Assembly: GCF_900590885.1 (NCBI RefSeq)
Contig: NZ_UUON01000028.1
Span: 1 to 64,000 of the forward strand
Length of the DNA stretch: 64,000 bases
From: Pseudomonas viridiflava
GTDB taxonomy: Bacteria > Pseudomonadota > Gammaproteobacteria > Pseudomonadales > Pseudomonadaceae
Direction: 5' to 3'
The notes beneath the pieces were generated by a model. That model saw only the letters and a program-made list of their open reading frames with translations. It had not been told where the DNA came from and did not search any database. Shown one piece after another: positions 15,368-23,862 of this stretch. Made by a program: the position numbers and the translations under genes. Every line of letters begins with the position of its first letter. Positions within the stretch are counted from its first letter, which is position 1.

Positions 15368-16084
15368 TCAGAACGGATAAGCCTGGTGCCAGCGCTCGAA
15401 AATCGGCCTGAGCTCGCCGCTTGCTATCAAGGCGGCCATACGCTGGTCGAACACGCCCGCCAACGCTCTGCCTCGCTCGTTGTCGGTAAACCCGATATAG
15501 AGCGGTAATTCGACGATGGGGCTGAGCTTGAATTGCGTGGGATCTTTCGCCTGGCTGAGTACGAATTTGGACTCAGTCAGAGAGTCGATGTAAAAGTCCG
15601 CCCTGGCATGCTCGAGCATCGGCAGGATGCCATCCCGGCGCTCGATCTGGTTGAAGCGTTGTACGTTGGGCAAATAGGCCTCGAACTTGTAGCCACGCAC
15701 CCAAGCCAGGCGGTAATTGGCCAGCGTCGCCATAGTCGGCGTCGGGGCAGTAGCCAGCCCCAGCGCATAGATATGGTCGGAATCGTAGCGCCATTTTGGG
15801 TACAGCACGCCTTTGACTTCATCACGATAGGAACCGACCCAGCCATCCACCTCGCCGCGCTGGGCCAAGCCGACCGAGCGGGTATAAGGCACGCTGCGGG
15901 TTTGCAGCTTGATCCCGGCCGGCTCGAACACCTGTCGCAGCACGTCCCAGGCCAGGCCGCTGCCGTCGGCGTTGGTGTAGTCGTCCCAGGCTTCGCTGGC
16001 CAGCAGGACCTTGCCGGGCACCTGTGCCTGCGCAAGGGCCGTAAAGGCACAGAGCAGTATCAGCAGCCAACGGCGCACATCCAT
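15368..16084 (-). CDS. Periplasmic solute-binding protein (SBP_bac_3-like)
   Basis: 238 aa with a signal peptide (MDVRRWLLILLCAFTALAQA) and a two-lobe amino-acid-binding type fold: KVLLASEAWDDYTNADGSG, DVLRQVFEPAGIKL, TRSVGLAQRGEVDGWVGSYR, and an ADFYIDSLTESKFVL segment. No permease or ATPase is adjacent, so it may be an orphan binding protein or sensor. A strong AGGAGG precedes the ATG. It occupies the place between thiL and ribA where many Pseudomonas carry pgpA. The ligand is unknown. Confidence 0.82.
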   Translation of the reverse strand: MDVRRWLLILLCAFTALAQAQVPGKVLLASEAWDDYTNADGSGLAWDVLRQVFEPAGIKLQTRSVPYTRSVGLAQRGEVDGWVGSYRDEVKGVLYPKWRYDSDHIYALGLATAPTPTMATLANYRLAWVRGYKFEAYLPNVQRFNQIERRDGILPMLEHARADFYIDSLTESKFVLSQAKDPTQFKLSPIVELPLYIGFTDNERGRALAGVFDQRMAALIASGELRPIFERWHQAYPF

Positions 16085-16148
16085 AGTGGTGACCTCCTAC
16101 AGGTCTTGCGTCCATTTGACTGCATAGAGGTTAGCGCAGCTCACCGAT

Positions 16149-17114
16149 TCAGGGCGTCTCGCGAAAATGCTGATAGCCGCGCACGGCCGGGGTGATGTCC
16201 TGCCCATGGGTGTCGAGCAGCGTTACGCCCTGCCCTGCCTCGACCCGGCCGATCACATGGACCGGCCAGCCGCCGGCCAGCAAGGGTGCCAACTCGACGG
16301 GCGGTAGGGTAAACGCCAGCACATAGTCGTCGCCGCCGCTCAAAGCCGCCACCCGCGCCGCGTCATCGCCGACAAACGCCAGCAGCGCCAGAGACAACGG
16401 CAACCGCTGGCGCTCGATCAACAGGCTGACAGCCGATGCCTTGGCGATATGCCCGCAATCGGCCAACAGCCCGTCGGAGATATCCATCGCGGACGTGGCC
16501 TTGCCGCGCAGCGCCAGCCCGAGGGCCAACTGCGGTTGCGGCGACCAGTAGTGCGCCAGCAATGGATCGGCAATGGCCGCGTCGGCGCTGCGCTGGCCCA
16601 ATACCAGCGGCAAGGCGCCGGCGGCATTGCCCAGTTCCCCGCCAACGCACAGCAAGTCGCCTGGCTGCGCGCCGCTGCGGGTCAACGCCTGCCCGGCCGG
16701 CAGCCGACCAAACACGGTCAGGGTCAGGCTCAGCGGGCCGCGCGTGGTATCGCCACCCACCAGGCCGACGCCGCAGCTTTGCGCCATGGCGTTCAAACCC
16801 TGGGCATAGCGTTGCAGCCAATCGGCATCGACGGTCGGCGTAGTGAGCGCGAGGGTAAACGCGAGGGGGTGGGCGCCCATGGCAGCCAGGTCGCTCACCG
16901 CCACGGCCAGCGAGCGCTGGCCGAGCAGGAAGGGGTCGCAGGGGTCGGCAAAATGCACCCCGGCCACCAAGGTATCGGTGGAGATTGCCAGTTGCTCCCC
17001 AGGCGAGAGCGCCAGCAAGGCGCAGTCGTCGCCGATCCCCAGGGCAATGCCTTCGCCGCCTTGCGCACAGGGCGCGGCGGCGAAGTATTTGTGGATCAGC
17101 TCAAACTCGCCCAT
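16149..17114 (-). CDS. thiL: Thiamine-monophosphate kinase
   Basis: 321 aa. ThiL phosphorylates thiamine monophosphate to thiamine diphosphate, the cofactor used among others by Dxs. Seen: GIGDDCALLALSPGEQLAIS (start of the ATP-binding lobe), AVSDLAAMGAHPLAFTLALT, GGDTTRGPLSLTLTVFG and MDISDGLLADC. It is the last gene of the nrdR-rib-nusB run, 18 bases after nusB. Its C-terminus ends FRETP and no pgpA gene follows. Confidence 0.96.
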   Translation of the reverse strand: MGEFELIHKYFAAAPCAQGGEGIALGIGDDCALLALSPGEQLAISTDTLVAGVHFADPCDPFLLGQRSLAVAVSDLAAMGAHPLAFTLALTTPTVDADWLQRYAQGLNAMAQSCGVGLVGGDTTRGPLSLTLTVFGRLPAGQALTRSGAQPGDLLCVGGELGNAAGALPLVLGQRSADAAIADPLLAHYWSPQPQLALGLALRGKATSAMDISDGLLADCGHIAKASAVSLLIERQRLPLSLALLAFVGDDAARVAALSGGDDYVLAFTLPPVELAPLLAGGWPVHVIGRVEAGQGVTLLDTHGQDITPAVRGYQHFRETP

Positions 17115-17132
17115 GGGGAACCCAAGCGCAAC

Positions 17133-17633
17133 TTAGCGCTTGTGTTCCTTCACTTCGGCTTCACGCAGGCGCGGGGCCAGCTTGTCGAGCACGCCGTTGA
17201 CGAACTTGTGGCCGTCGGTCGAACCGTAGACTTTCGCCAGCTCGATACCTTCGTTGATGACCACGCGGTACGGCACGTCGACGCGCTTGAGCAGCTCCCA
17301 GGTGGACAGGCGCAATACCGCCAGTTCAACCGGGTCCAACTCTTCAAGGGTCAGGTCCAGGCACGGCGACAGGGCTGCATCGATCTCGGTCAGGTTGGCC
17401 GGAACCCCGTGCAGGATGTCGTGGAAGTAGCTCTGGTCGGCAAAGGTGAAGTCGTTATCGACGCGGAACTGCGCTTCGATCTCGTTCAGCGACGTGCCGG
17501 CCATGTGGCGCTGGTACAACGCCTGGGTCGCGAGCTGGCGGGCAGCACGGCGCTTTTCGCTTTTCGACGGCTTGCCGGCATCGGCTGGACGCTCATCGCG
17601 TGGGTTGAAACGATCGCTCTCGTCGGAAATCAC
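17133..17633 (-). CDS. nusB: Transcription antitermination factor NusB
   Basis: 166 aa, all-helical, with RRAARQLATQALYQRHMAG and YRVVINEGIELAKVYGSTD, both typical of NusB. With NusE (S10) it binds boxA RNA and promotes antitermination of rRNA transcription. GTG start overlapping the ribH stop (GTGA), as is common in this cluster. Confidence 0.96.
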   Translation of the reverse strand: MISDESDRFNPRDERPADAGKPSKSEKRRAARQLATQALYQRHMAGTSLNEIEAQFRVDNDFTFADQSYFHDILHGVPANLTEIDAALSPCLDLTLEELDPVELAVLRLSTWELLKRVDVPYRVVINEGIELAKVYGSTDGHKFVNGVLDKLAPRLREAEVKEHKR

Positions 17634-18106
17634 TTGGCCTCCAACTGCGACAGCAGGCTAACCATTTCCAGGGCGGACAAGGCAGCTTCAGCGCCCTTGT
17701 TACCGGCCTTGGTGCCGGAACGCTCGATGGCTTGCTCGATGGAATCCACGGTCAGTACGCCGAAGGCAACTGGCACGCCGAACTCCATGGACACCTGGGC
17801 CAGGCCCTTGGTGCATTCGCCGGCCACGTATTCGAAGTGCGGAGTACCGCCACGAATCACCGCGCCCAAGGCGATGATCGCCGCGTATTCACCCTGCTGT
17901 GCAACTTTTTGCGCAACCAGTGGAATTTCGAAGGCGCCAGGGGCGCGGATGATCGTGATGTCGCTCTCGCTCACACCGTGGCGAACCAGGGCGTCCACGG
18001 CACCGCTTACCAGGCTTTCAACCACGAAGCTGTTGAAGCGGCCAACCACCAGGGCATAGCGGCCTTTGGGGGCGATGAAGGTACCTTCGATGGTCTTCAG
18101 GGTCAT
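17630..18106 (-). CDS. ribH: 6,7-dimethyl-8-ribityllumazine synthase
   Basis: 158 aa. It joins 5-amino-6-ribitylaminouracil with dihydroxybutanone phosphate (from RibBA) to give lumazine, the penultimate riboflavin step. Seen: RYALVVGRFNSFVVESLVSG, ITIIRAPGAFEIPLVAQKVA and the phosphate-binding VIRGGTPHFEYVAGE. It lies 88 bases after ribBA, with a stem-loop in the gap, and overlaps nusB by four bases. Confidence 0.97.
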   Translation of the reverse strand: MTLKTIEGTFIAPKGRYALVVGRFNSFVVESLVSGAVDALVRHGVSESDITIIRAPGAFEIPLVAQKVAQQGEYAAIIALGAVIRGGTPHFEYVAGECTKGLAQVSMEFGVPVAFGVLTVDSIEQAIERSGTKAGNKGAEAALSALEMVSLLSQLEAK

Positions 18107-18128
18107 TCGACAAATCTCTTAAAGAGCC

Positions 18129-18149
18129 GGGACGCGAAAAGTGCGTCCC
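18129..18149 (-). other. Stem-loop in the ribBA-ribH gap
   Basis: GGGACGC (18129-18135) pairs perfectly with GCGTCCC (18143-18149) around a 7-base loop. There is no T run, so it is not a classical terminator; it may stabilise or process the mRNA between ribBA and ribH. Confidence 0.5.
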
Positions 18150-18194
18150 TCAGTGATGATTTAACCGCGAACAAGGGGCAAAAAACGCCGGGCT

Positions 18195-19286
18195 TTATTC
18201 GGAGGGCACGTATTCTACAACTTCCAGGTCGAATCCGGATATCGCATTAAATTTCATCGGTGCGCTCATCAGGCGCATTTTGCGCACGCCGAGGTCGCGC
18301 AGGATCTGCGAACCGGCACCGACGATGCTGTAGGTGGTCGGCGTTTTGACCTGGGTGTGCTCGGCGGTTTCGCGAATATGCGCGAGCAATACGTCGCCAT
18401 CCACCGGGTTGCCCAACAGCAACACCACGCCGCTGCCTGCCTCGGAAACCGCGGACATGGCGGCGCGCAGGCTCCAGCGGCCCGGCTGCTTGACCATCAG
18501 CAGGTCGCGCAACGGGTCCATGTTGTGCACGCGCACCAGGGTCGGTTCGTCGGCGCAAATGGTGCCCAGGGTCAGGGCCATGTGCACGTCGCCTTCGACT
18601 GAATCACGGTAGGTCACCAAATTGAATTGGCCCAGTTCGCTGTCCAGTGGCTGCTCGGCAATCCGCTGAACGGTACGTTCGTGGATCATGCGGTAGTGAA
18701 TCAGGTCGGCAATGGTGCCGATCTTGATGTCGTGTTCGGCGGCAAAGGCTTCGAGTTCGGCGCGACGGGCCATGGTGCCGTCGTCGTTCATCACTTCGCA
18801 GATCACCCCGCTCGGCTCGAAACCGGCCATGCGCGCGAGGTCGCAGGCGGCTTCGGTGTGGCCGGCGCGCGCGAGGGTGCCGCCCGGTTGGGCCATCAAC
18901 GGGAAGATGTGGCCCGGGCTGACGATATCTTCAGCCTTGGCGTCTTTGGCGGCCGCCGCTTGCACGGTGCGCGCGCGGTCAGCAGCAGAAATACCGGTGG
19001 TGACGCCGGTGGTCGCTTCAATCGACACGGTGAACTTGGTGCCGAAACCCGACCCATTGCGCGGCGCCATCAACGGCAGCTTGAGCAGTTCGCAACGCTC
19101 GCGGCTCATGGGCATGCAGATCAGCCCGCGGGCGTGCTTGGCCATGAAGTTGATGTGCTCGGGCTTGCAGGCCTCGGCGGCCATGATGATGTCGCCTTCG
19201 TTCTCGCGGTCTTCGTCATCCATCAGGATGACCATCTTGCCTTGGCGGATGTCTTCAACCAGTTCTTCGATGCTATTGAGCGCCAC
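18195..19286 (-). CDS. ribBA: 3,4-dihydroxy-2-butanone-4-phosphate synthase with a degenerate GTP cyclohydrolase II half
   Basis: 363 aa. The N-terminal ~205 residues form RibB, which converts ribulose 5-phosphate to dihydroxybutanone phosphate: acidic loop MDDEDRENEGDIIMAAE, HINFMAKHARGLICMPMS, and GVTTGISAADRARTVQAAA. The C-terminal half aligns in layout with GTP cyclohydrolase II but has no C-X10-C-X-C zinc motif (the region reads VRVHNMDPLRDLLMVKQPGR), so it should not hydrolyse GTP. RibA at 14621 supplies that step. GTG start with AAGGGGG ahead. Confidence 0.94.
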   Translation of the reverse strand: MALNSIEELVEDIRQGKMVILMDDEDRENEGDIIMAAEACKPEHINFMAKHARGLICMPMSRERCELLKLPLMAPRNGSGFGTKFTVSIEATTGVTTGISAADRARTVQAAAAKDAKAEDIVSPGHIFPLMAQPGGTLARAGHTEAACDLARMAGFEPSGVICEVMNDDGTMARRAELEAFAAEHDIKIGTIADLIHYRMIHERTVQRIAEQPLDSELGQFNLVTYRDSVEGDVHMALTLGTICADEPTLVRVHNMDPLRDLLMVKQPGRWSLRAAMSAVSEAGSGVVLLLGNPVDGDVLLAHIRETAEHTQVKTPTTYSIVGAGSQILRDLGVRKMRLMSAPMKFNAISGFDLEVVEYVPSE

Positions 19287-19301
19287 GCGGCACCCCCTTG
19301 G

Positions 19302-19964
19302 TCAGGATTTCAGGTAGCCGTTAGCGGCCAGAAAACTTTCGGTGATGTTACTTCCGGTTGGCTCTGCGGCCTTATCGCCCAACAACAGGCGCTCCAGGTA
19401 ACGGGCAAGCAAGTCGACTTCCAGGTTCACCCGGCGACCTGGCTGGTACGAGGCCATGATGGTTTCGCTGAGGGTGTGGGGAATGATGGTCAGTTCGAAT
19501 TCGGCGCCATTCACGGCGTTCACGGTCAGGCTGGTGCCGTCGACGGTGATCGAGCCTTTGTGGGCGATGTACTTGGCCAGCTCTTTCGGCGCGCGGATGC
19601 GGAATTCCACGGCACGCGCGTTTTCGCTGCGGGCAACCACTTCGCCGACGCCGTCGACGTGGCCGCTGACCAGGTGGCCACCCAGGCGCGTGGTGGGGGT
19701 CAGGGCTTTTTCCAGGTTGACCGGGCTGCCGGCCTTGAGGTCGTTCATCGCGGTGCAGTCGAGGGTTTCGCGGCTGACGTCGGCGGCAAAGCCGTTGCCC
19801 GGCAACTCGATGACGGTCAGGCACACGCCGCTGACGGCGATGCTGTCGCCCAGCTTGACGTCGCCGAGGTCGAGCTTGCCGGTTTCAACCAGCAGGCGCA
19901 CGTCGCCGCCCTTTGGGGTCATGGCGCGGATGCTGCCGATGGATTCGATAATGCCGGTGAACAT
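19302..19964 (-). CDS. ribE: Riboflavin synthase alpha subunit
   Basis: 220 aa from ATG 19964, chosen because the protein then begins MFTGIIESIGSI and GGAG lies eight bases ahead. Two tandem lumazine-binding barrels are visible, the second starting near GGHLVSGHVDGVGEV. It dismutates two lumazines into riboflavin and a pyrimidine that RibH reuses. It lies 15 bases before ribBA in the same run. Confidence 0.96.
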   Translation of the reverse strand: MFTGIIESIGSIRAMTPKGGDVRLLVETGKLDLGDVKLGDSIAVSGVCLTVIELPGNGFAADVSRETLDCTAMNDLKAGSPVNLEKALTPTTRLGGHLVSGHVDGVGEVVARSENARAVEFRIRAPKELAKYIAHKGSITVDGTSLTVNAVNGAEFELTIIPHTLSETIMASYQPGRRVNLEVDLLARYLERLLLGDKAAEPTGSNITESFLAANGYLKS

Positions 19965-20010
19965 GGCCTTCTCCAAAAATACGGGGGCCGCGCTGAGCGC
20001 AGGCGGGAAA

Positions 20011-21138
20011 TTATACGCTCGCTGCTGGCACAGGGATGGCAGTGACTCGCCAGTCGTCGCCTACAGCGCGCATTTCGGTGATCTTGAGTTGGGGGGCATC
20101 GGCCAGTTTCTCAAGCGGCCAGTCGAGCAAAGGCCGCGCGGCGGAGCCGAGGAACTTGCCGGCGACGAATATCACGTACTCGTCTACCAGCCCCTGCTGG
20201 GCAAACGCGCCGGCCAGGCTCGGGCCGGCTTCCACCAGCACCTCGTTGACGCCACGGGCGGCCAGCGCCACCAGCGCCGAACGCAAGTCGACCTGGCCTT
20301 CGACGCCCGGCACCACCAGGCACTCGGGGCCACGCGGGAACTGGTTTTCCGCAGTCACGCAGGTGATGACCAGCGCGGGACCGGCCTTGAAAAACGGCGC
20401 GTTGAGCGGCACCCGCAGGCGGCCGTCGATCAGCACGCGCAACGGTGGGCGCGACATGGCCAGGGCGGTGGTTTCTGCATCCAGGCCCAACTCGGCGGCA
20501 CGCACGGTGAGACGCGCGCCATCGGCCAGCACCGTGTCGGCACCGGTCAGCACCACGCTGGCCTCGGCGCGCAGGCGCTGCACGGCGGCGCGGGCGGCGG
20601 GGCCGGTGATCCATTGGCTTTCGCCGCTGGCCATCGCGGTACGGCCGTCCAGGCTCATCGCCAGCTTGACCCGCACAAACGGCAGGCCATGTTCCATACG
20701 CTTGAGGAAGCCTCTGTTGAGGGCCCTGGCTTCACTTTCCAACACACCGCTGCGCACGTCGATCCCGGCCTGGGCCAGGCGCTGCATGCCGCGCCCGGCG
20801 ACTTCCGGGTTAGGGTCCTGCATCGCCGCGACCACCCGAGCCAACCCGGCACTCACCAGCGCATCGGCGCACGGCGGGGTATGACCATAGTGGCTGCAAG
20901 GTTCGAGGGTCACATAGGCGGTGGCGCCGCGCGCTTTGTCACCGGCAGCGCGCAGGGCATGGACTTCGGCATGCGGTTCGCCGGTGCGCACATGCCAGCC
21001 TTCGCCGACAATCTGCCCATCGCGGACGATCACGCAGCCAACACGCGGGTTGGGATGGGTGGTGTACACGCCCTTGCGCGCCAGTTCGAGGGCGCGGGCC
21101 ATGTAATGGGCGTCGAGGACGGCTTGCTCTGGATTCAT
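20011..21138 (-). CDS. ribD: Bifunctional diaminohydroxyphosphoribosylaminopyrimidine deaminase / reductase
   Basis: 375 aa. The N-terminal deaminase has the zinc site: HAE in GEPHAEVHALRAAG and PC...TPPC in TLEPCSHYGHTPPCADAL. The C-terminal reductase has FVRVKLAMSLDGRTAMASGE and the NADPH-fold segment NEVLVEAGPSLAGAF. Together they carry out the second and third riboflavin steps. The start codon overlaps the nrdR stop by four bases. Confidence 0.96.
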   Translation of the reverse strand: MNPEQAVLDAHYMARALELARKGVYTTHPNPRVGCVIVRDGQIVGEGWHVRTGEPHAEVHALRAAGDKARGATAYVTLEPCSHYGHTPPCADALVSAGLARVVAAMQDPNPEVAGRGMQRLAQAGIDVRSGVLESEARALNRGFLKRMEHGLPFVRVKLAMSLDGRTAMASGESQWITGPAARAAVQRLRAEASVVLTGADTVLADGARLTVRAAELGLDAETTALAMSRPPLRVLIDGRLRVPLNAPFFKAGPALVITCVTAENQFPRGPECLVVPGVEGQVDLRSALVALAARGVNEVLVEAGPSLAGAFAQQGLVDEYVIFVAGKFLGSAARPLLDWPLEKLADAPQLKITEMRAVGDDWRVTAIPVPAASV

Positions 21139-21605
21139 TCTTTGGCAGGCTCACGGGCCAGGCGGTCGATCTCTTCGCGGAACTCATTGAGGTCCTGGAA
21201 GCGTCGATACACCGAGGCGAAACGGATATAGGCAACTTCGTCGAGCTTTTGCAGCTCGCCCATCACCAGCTCTCCAACCACCAGGCTCTTGACCTCGCGC
21301 TCGCCGGTCGCACGTAGCTTGTGCTTGATATGCACCAGCGCCGCTTCCAGCCGCTCGACACTCACCGGGCGTTTTTCCAGGGCGCGCTGCATACCGGCGC
21401 GCAGTTTTTCTTCGTCGAAAGGCTGGCGGCTGCCGTCGGACTTGATCAGACGGGGCAATACCAGTTCGGCGGTTTCGAAGGTGGTGAAACGTTCACCGCA
21501 GCCAGAGGCCAGGCATTCGCGCCGGCGACGCACTTGATCGCCCTCGGCGACCAGACGCGAGTCAATGACCTTGGTGTCGTTGGCACCGCAGAAGGGACAG
21601 TGCAT
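21135..21605 (-). CDS. nrdR: Transcriptional repressor NrdR, with an unusual zinc ribbon
   Basis: 156 aa from ATG 21605 (MHCPFCGANDTKVIDSRL). NrdR senses ATP/dATP with its ATP-cone (SDGSRQPFDEEKLRAGMQRA) and represses ribonucleotide reductase genes at paired NrdR boxes. The zinc ribbon normally uses two C-X2-C pairs. The first pair, Cys3 and Cys6, is intact, but the second reads Cys31-Leu-Ala-Ser-Gly-Cys36, that is C-X4-C, two residues longer than the usual form and accounting for the 156 rather than 154 residues. The rest is well conserved. It heads the rib run, with ribD overlapping its end. Confidence 0.95.
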   Translation of the reverse strand: MHCPFCGANDTKVIDSRLVAEGDQVRRRRECLASGCGERFTTFETAELVLPRLIKSDGSRQPFDEEKLRAGMQRALEKRPVSVERLEAALVHIKHKLRATGEREVKSLVVGELVMGELQKLDEVAYIRFASVYRRFQDLNEFREEIDRLAREPAKE

Positions 21606-21745
21606 GGTTGGCAGGCAACAAAAAATGGGAGGGCCATGGTAGCGCATCCCCGTGGCAAGACAAGCCATAGCCTTTACGGTATATAGGCTGACTATTATGT
21701 TTCGTATTTTTCAAGCCACGGATTTTGTCCTTTCTGGAGCCGTAC

Positions 21746-22201
21746 ATGCAGTTACGACCACTGGTTTTGCTCACGTTGTTCAGTTTTCTGGTCGCCTGCA
21801 GCAGCGAAGCCCCCAAGCCCGCAGCCCCACAACCGGTGCCTGCGCAAGAGAAAAAAGTCCCGGGCATAGAAGATATGGGCCCCCTGCCCGCCTTCCAGCG
21901 GGAAATCAGCGGCAGCCTTACCAACGTGCCGGCCGGCGCCGAAGTCGAGATGGCGTTGCTGGTGATCGATGATCGCTCGCGTCCACAACAACTGCTGGCC
22001 AGCAGTGTGCTGACCGGCAACGGCCAGCCCCTGGCCTTCCGCTTGCGCTACAACCCGGAGGCCTTCCCGGCCGGTGCGCGGGTTGAGTTGCGCGGTCGCG
22101 CCAGCCAGTCGGGCCAGTTGATCCTGCACCTGCCCGCCGTGCGCATCACCCAGCCGATCACCCAGACCACCGGCCCCCTGCAACTCGTCAAGGCGCCATG
22201 A
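21746..22201 (+). CDS. YbaY-family lipoprotein
   Basis: 151 aa from ATG 21746 (GGAG ahead). A lipoprotein signal (MQLRPLVLLTLFSFLVACSS, lipobox LVAC) is followed by a proline- and alanine-rich linker and a beta-rich YbaY domain: REISGSLTNVPAGAEVEMAL, then RLRYNPEAFPAGARVELRG. Family members are outer-membrane lipoproteins of unclear function. It overlaps the methyltransferase by four bases and is divergent from nrdR. Confidence 0.82.
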   Translation: MQLRPLVLLTLFSFLVACSSEAPKPAAPQPVPAQEKKVPGIEDMGPLPAFQREISGSLTNVPAGAEVEMALLVIDDRSRPQQLLASSVLTGNGQPLAFRLRYNPEAFPAGARVELRGRASQSGQLILHLPAVRITQPITQTTGPLQLVKAP

Positions 22202-22854
22202 CCCCACCGCTGGCCCTGCAAGCGGCGCTGAGCGAGCTGATCGGCGACGCGCAATTGGTGCCCTGCCCGTTGCCGGGCACCGCGCTGTCGTTGTGGCTGC
22301 TGGACGCGGACAACATGGATCGCGCCTTCAGCCCCGAAGAAACCCGGCGCATCCTGCACGAACCGCCGTACTGGAGCTTCTGCTGGGCCAGCGGCCTCGC
22401 CTTGGCGCGCTACCTGGCGGCGAACCCCGAGTGGGTCGCGGGCAAACGCGTGCTGGATTTCGGCGCGGGTTCCGGTGTGGCCGGAATCGCGGCCGTCAAG
22501 GCTGGCGCCCTGGAAGTGGTGGCCTGCGACCTGGACCCCTTGGCGCTGGCATCCTGTCGAGCAAATGCCGAACTGAACAATGTCGAACTGAATTACTCCG
22601 CCGACTTTTTCGCCGAAGCCGACCGCTTCGACCTGATCCTGGTCGCCGACGTCCTCTACGACCGCGCCAACCTGCCGCTGCTGGACCACTTCCTCAGCCG
22701 TGGCCGCGAAGCATTGGTGGCGGATTCGCGCGTGCGCGACTTTCAGCACCCGGCTTATCAGCGCTTGGAAATACTCGATGCATTGACGTTGCCCGACCTG
22801 GCCGAGCCGTGGGAGTTTCGCAAGGTGAGCCTGTACCATTCGCGGCGCTCATGA
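22198..22854 (+). CDS. Class I SAM-dependent methyltransferase
   Basis: 218 aa. The SAM-binding motif I is VLDFGAGSGVAGIAA (motif core 87-96), followed by an acidic residue in VVACDLDPLALASCRANAEL and a post-motif DLILVADVLYD. The aromatic PPYWSFCWASGLALARYL segment just before motif I resembles the METTL20/ETF-beta lysine methyltransferase and nicotinamide N-methylase-like group; it is sometimes labelled a PrmA relative. The substrate, probably a protein, is not known. Translationally coupled to the lipoprotein gene; a REP doublet follows. Confidence 0.82.
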   Translation: MTPPLALQAALSELIGDAQLVPCPLPGTALSLWLLDADNMDRAFSPEETRRILHEPPYWSFCWASGLALARYLAANPEWVAGKRVLDFGAGSGVAGIAAVKAGALEVVACDLDPLALASCRANAELNNVELNYSADFFAEADRFDLILVADVLYDRANLPLLDHFLSRGREALVADSRVRDFQHPAYQRLEILDALTLPDLAEPWEFRKVSLYHSRRS

Positions 22855-22858
22855 GGCC

Positions 22859-22922
22859 ATCGCGGGCAAGCCCCCTCCCACAGTTGAGCGCATTCCACTG
22901 TGGGAGTGGGCTTGCCCGCGAT
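22859..22922. repeat. REP doublet (REPIN) B, between methyltransferase and ybbN
   Basis: ATCGCGGGCAAGCCCCCTCC-type arm at 22859-22884 and its near-inverse at 22897-22922, 12 bases apart. Here the ATCG ends point outward, the reverse of copies A, C, D and F. The core GCGGGCAAGCC differs slightly from the GGGGGCAAGCC core of the others. Confidence 0.88.
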
Positions 22923-22989
22923 AGCGCACTTTCAGCCAAACCCGCCAGCCCTTATAGTTGCCCCATTCCCGCTTTATTCGAGACGCACA

Positions 22990-23862
22990 ATGAGCAATCC
23001 CTCGCCGTACATCTTCGATGTCACCACTGCCAATTTTGACCAGGCGGTGATCCAGAACTCCTTCGAAAAACCCGTGCTGGTGGATTTCTGGGCCGAGTGG
23101 TGCGCGCCGTGCAAGGCGTTGATGCCGATGCTGGCGCAGATTACCGAGAGTTATCAGGGCGAGCTGTTGCTGGCCAAGGTCGATTGCGAGGCCGAGCAGG
23201 ACATCGTTGCGCGCTTTGGCATTCAAAGCTTGCCGACGGTGGTGCTGTTCAAGGATGGCCAGCCGGTGGACGGGTTCGCCGGGGCGCAGCCGGAGTCGGC
23301 GGTGCGCAAGCTGCTGGAGCCGCATGTGCAGATGCCACCGCCGGCGGCCGCCAACCCGCTGGAACAGGCCCAGGCGCTGTTTGCCGAAGGCCGTATCAGC
23401 GATGCCGAAGCCGTGCTGGTGACCTTGCTGGGCGAGGACAACACCAACGCCGCCGCGCTGATTCTGTACGCACGTTGCCTGGCCGAGCGCGGTGAGCTGG
23501 GCGAAGCCCAGGCCGTGCTGGACGCGGTGAAAAGCGACGACCACAAGGCCGCCCTCGCCGGGGCCAAGGCGCAGATCACTTTCCTGCGCCAGGCCGCCGA
23601 CTTGCCCGACGCCGCCGACTTGAAAAGCCGCCTGGCGCAAAACCCGCAGGACGATGAAGCCGCCTATCAGTTGAGCATCCAGCAACTGGCGCGCCAGCAG
23701 TACGACGCGGCGCTGGAAGGTTTGCTCAAGTTGTTTATCCGCAACCGCAGCTACAGCGAAGGCCTGCCGCACAAGACCCTGCTGCAGGTGTTCGAACTGC
23801 TGGGCAATGACCACCCGCTGGTCACCGTATACCGCCGCAAGCTGTTCGCCGCGCTGTACTAA
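22990..23862 (+). CDS. ybbN: Thioredoxin-TPR co-chaperone YbbN (CnoX)
   Basis: 290 aa from ATG 22990, where the MSNPSPYIFDVTTANFDQAV start gives the usual N-terminus; earlier in-frame codons read REP DNA. An N-terminal thioredoxin domain (FWAEWCAPCKAL, Cys38 and Cys41; FGIQSLPTVVLFKDGQPVDG) is followed by TPR-like helices from about residue 115. CnoX-type proteins hold oxidised or unfolded clients and hand them to DnaK/GroEL. This copy keeps a full CXXC, so it may have reductase activity as well as holdase activity. Its stop overlaps the end of the convergent gene at 23859. Confidence 0.92.
   Translation: MSNPSPYIFDVTTANFDQAVIQNSFEKPVLVDFWAEWCAPCKALMPMLAQITESYQGELLLAKVDCEAEQDIVARFGIQSLPTVVLFKDGQPVDGFAGAQPESAVRKLLEPHVQMPPPAAANPLEQAQALFAEGRISDAEAVLVTLLGEDNTNAAALILYARCLAERGELGEAQAVLDAVKSDDHKAALAGAKAQITFLRQAADLPDAADLKSRLAQNPQDDEAAYQLSIQQLARQQYDAALEGLLKLFIRNRSYSEGLPHKTLLQVFELLGNDHPLVTVYRRKLFAALY

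Noticed and set aside
18107..18194. Possible FMN riboswitch in the rib cluster
   Set aside because: The gap is only 88 bases with a single simple stem-loop; no multi-helix junction or conserved FMN-aptamer segment is visible. No such element was seen before ribD, ribE or ribH either.
16449..20045. Long plus-strand ORFs (16449-18059, 18627-20045) over the rib genes
   Set aside because: thiL, nusB, ribH, ribBA and ribE are well supported on the minus strand, and the plus products resemble nothing.
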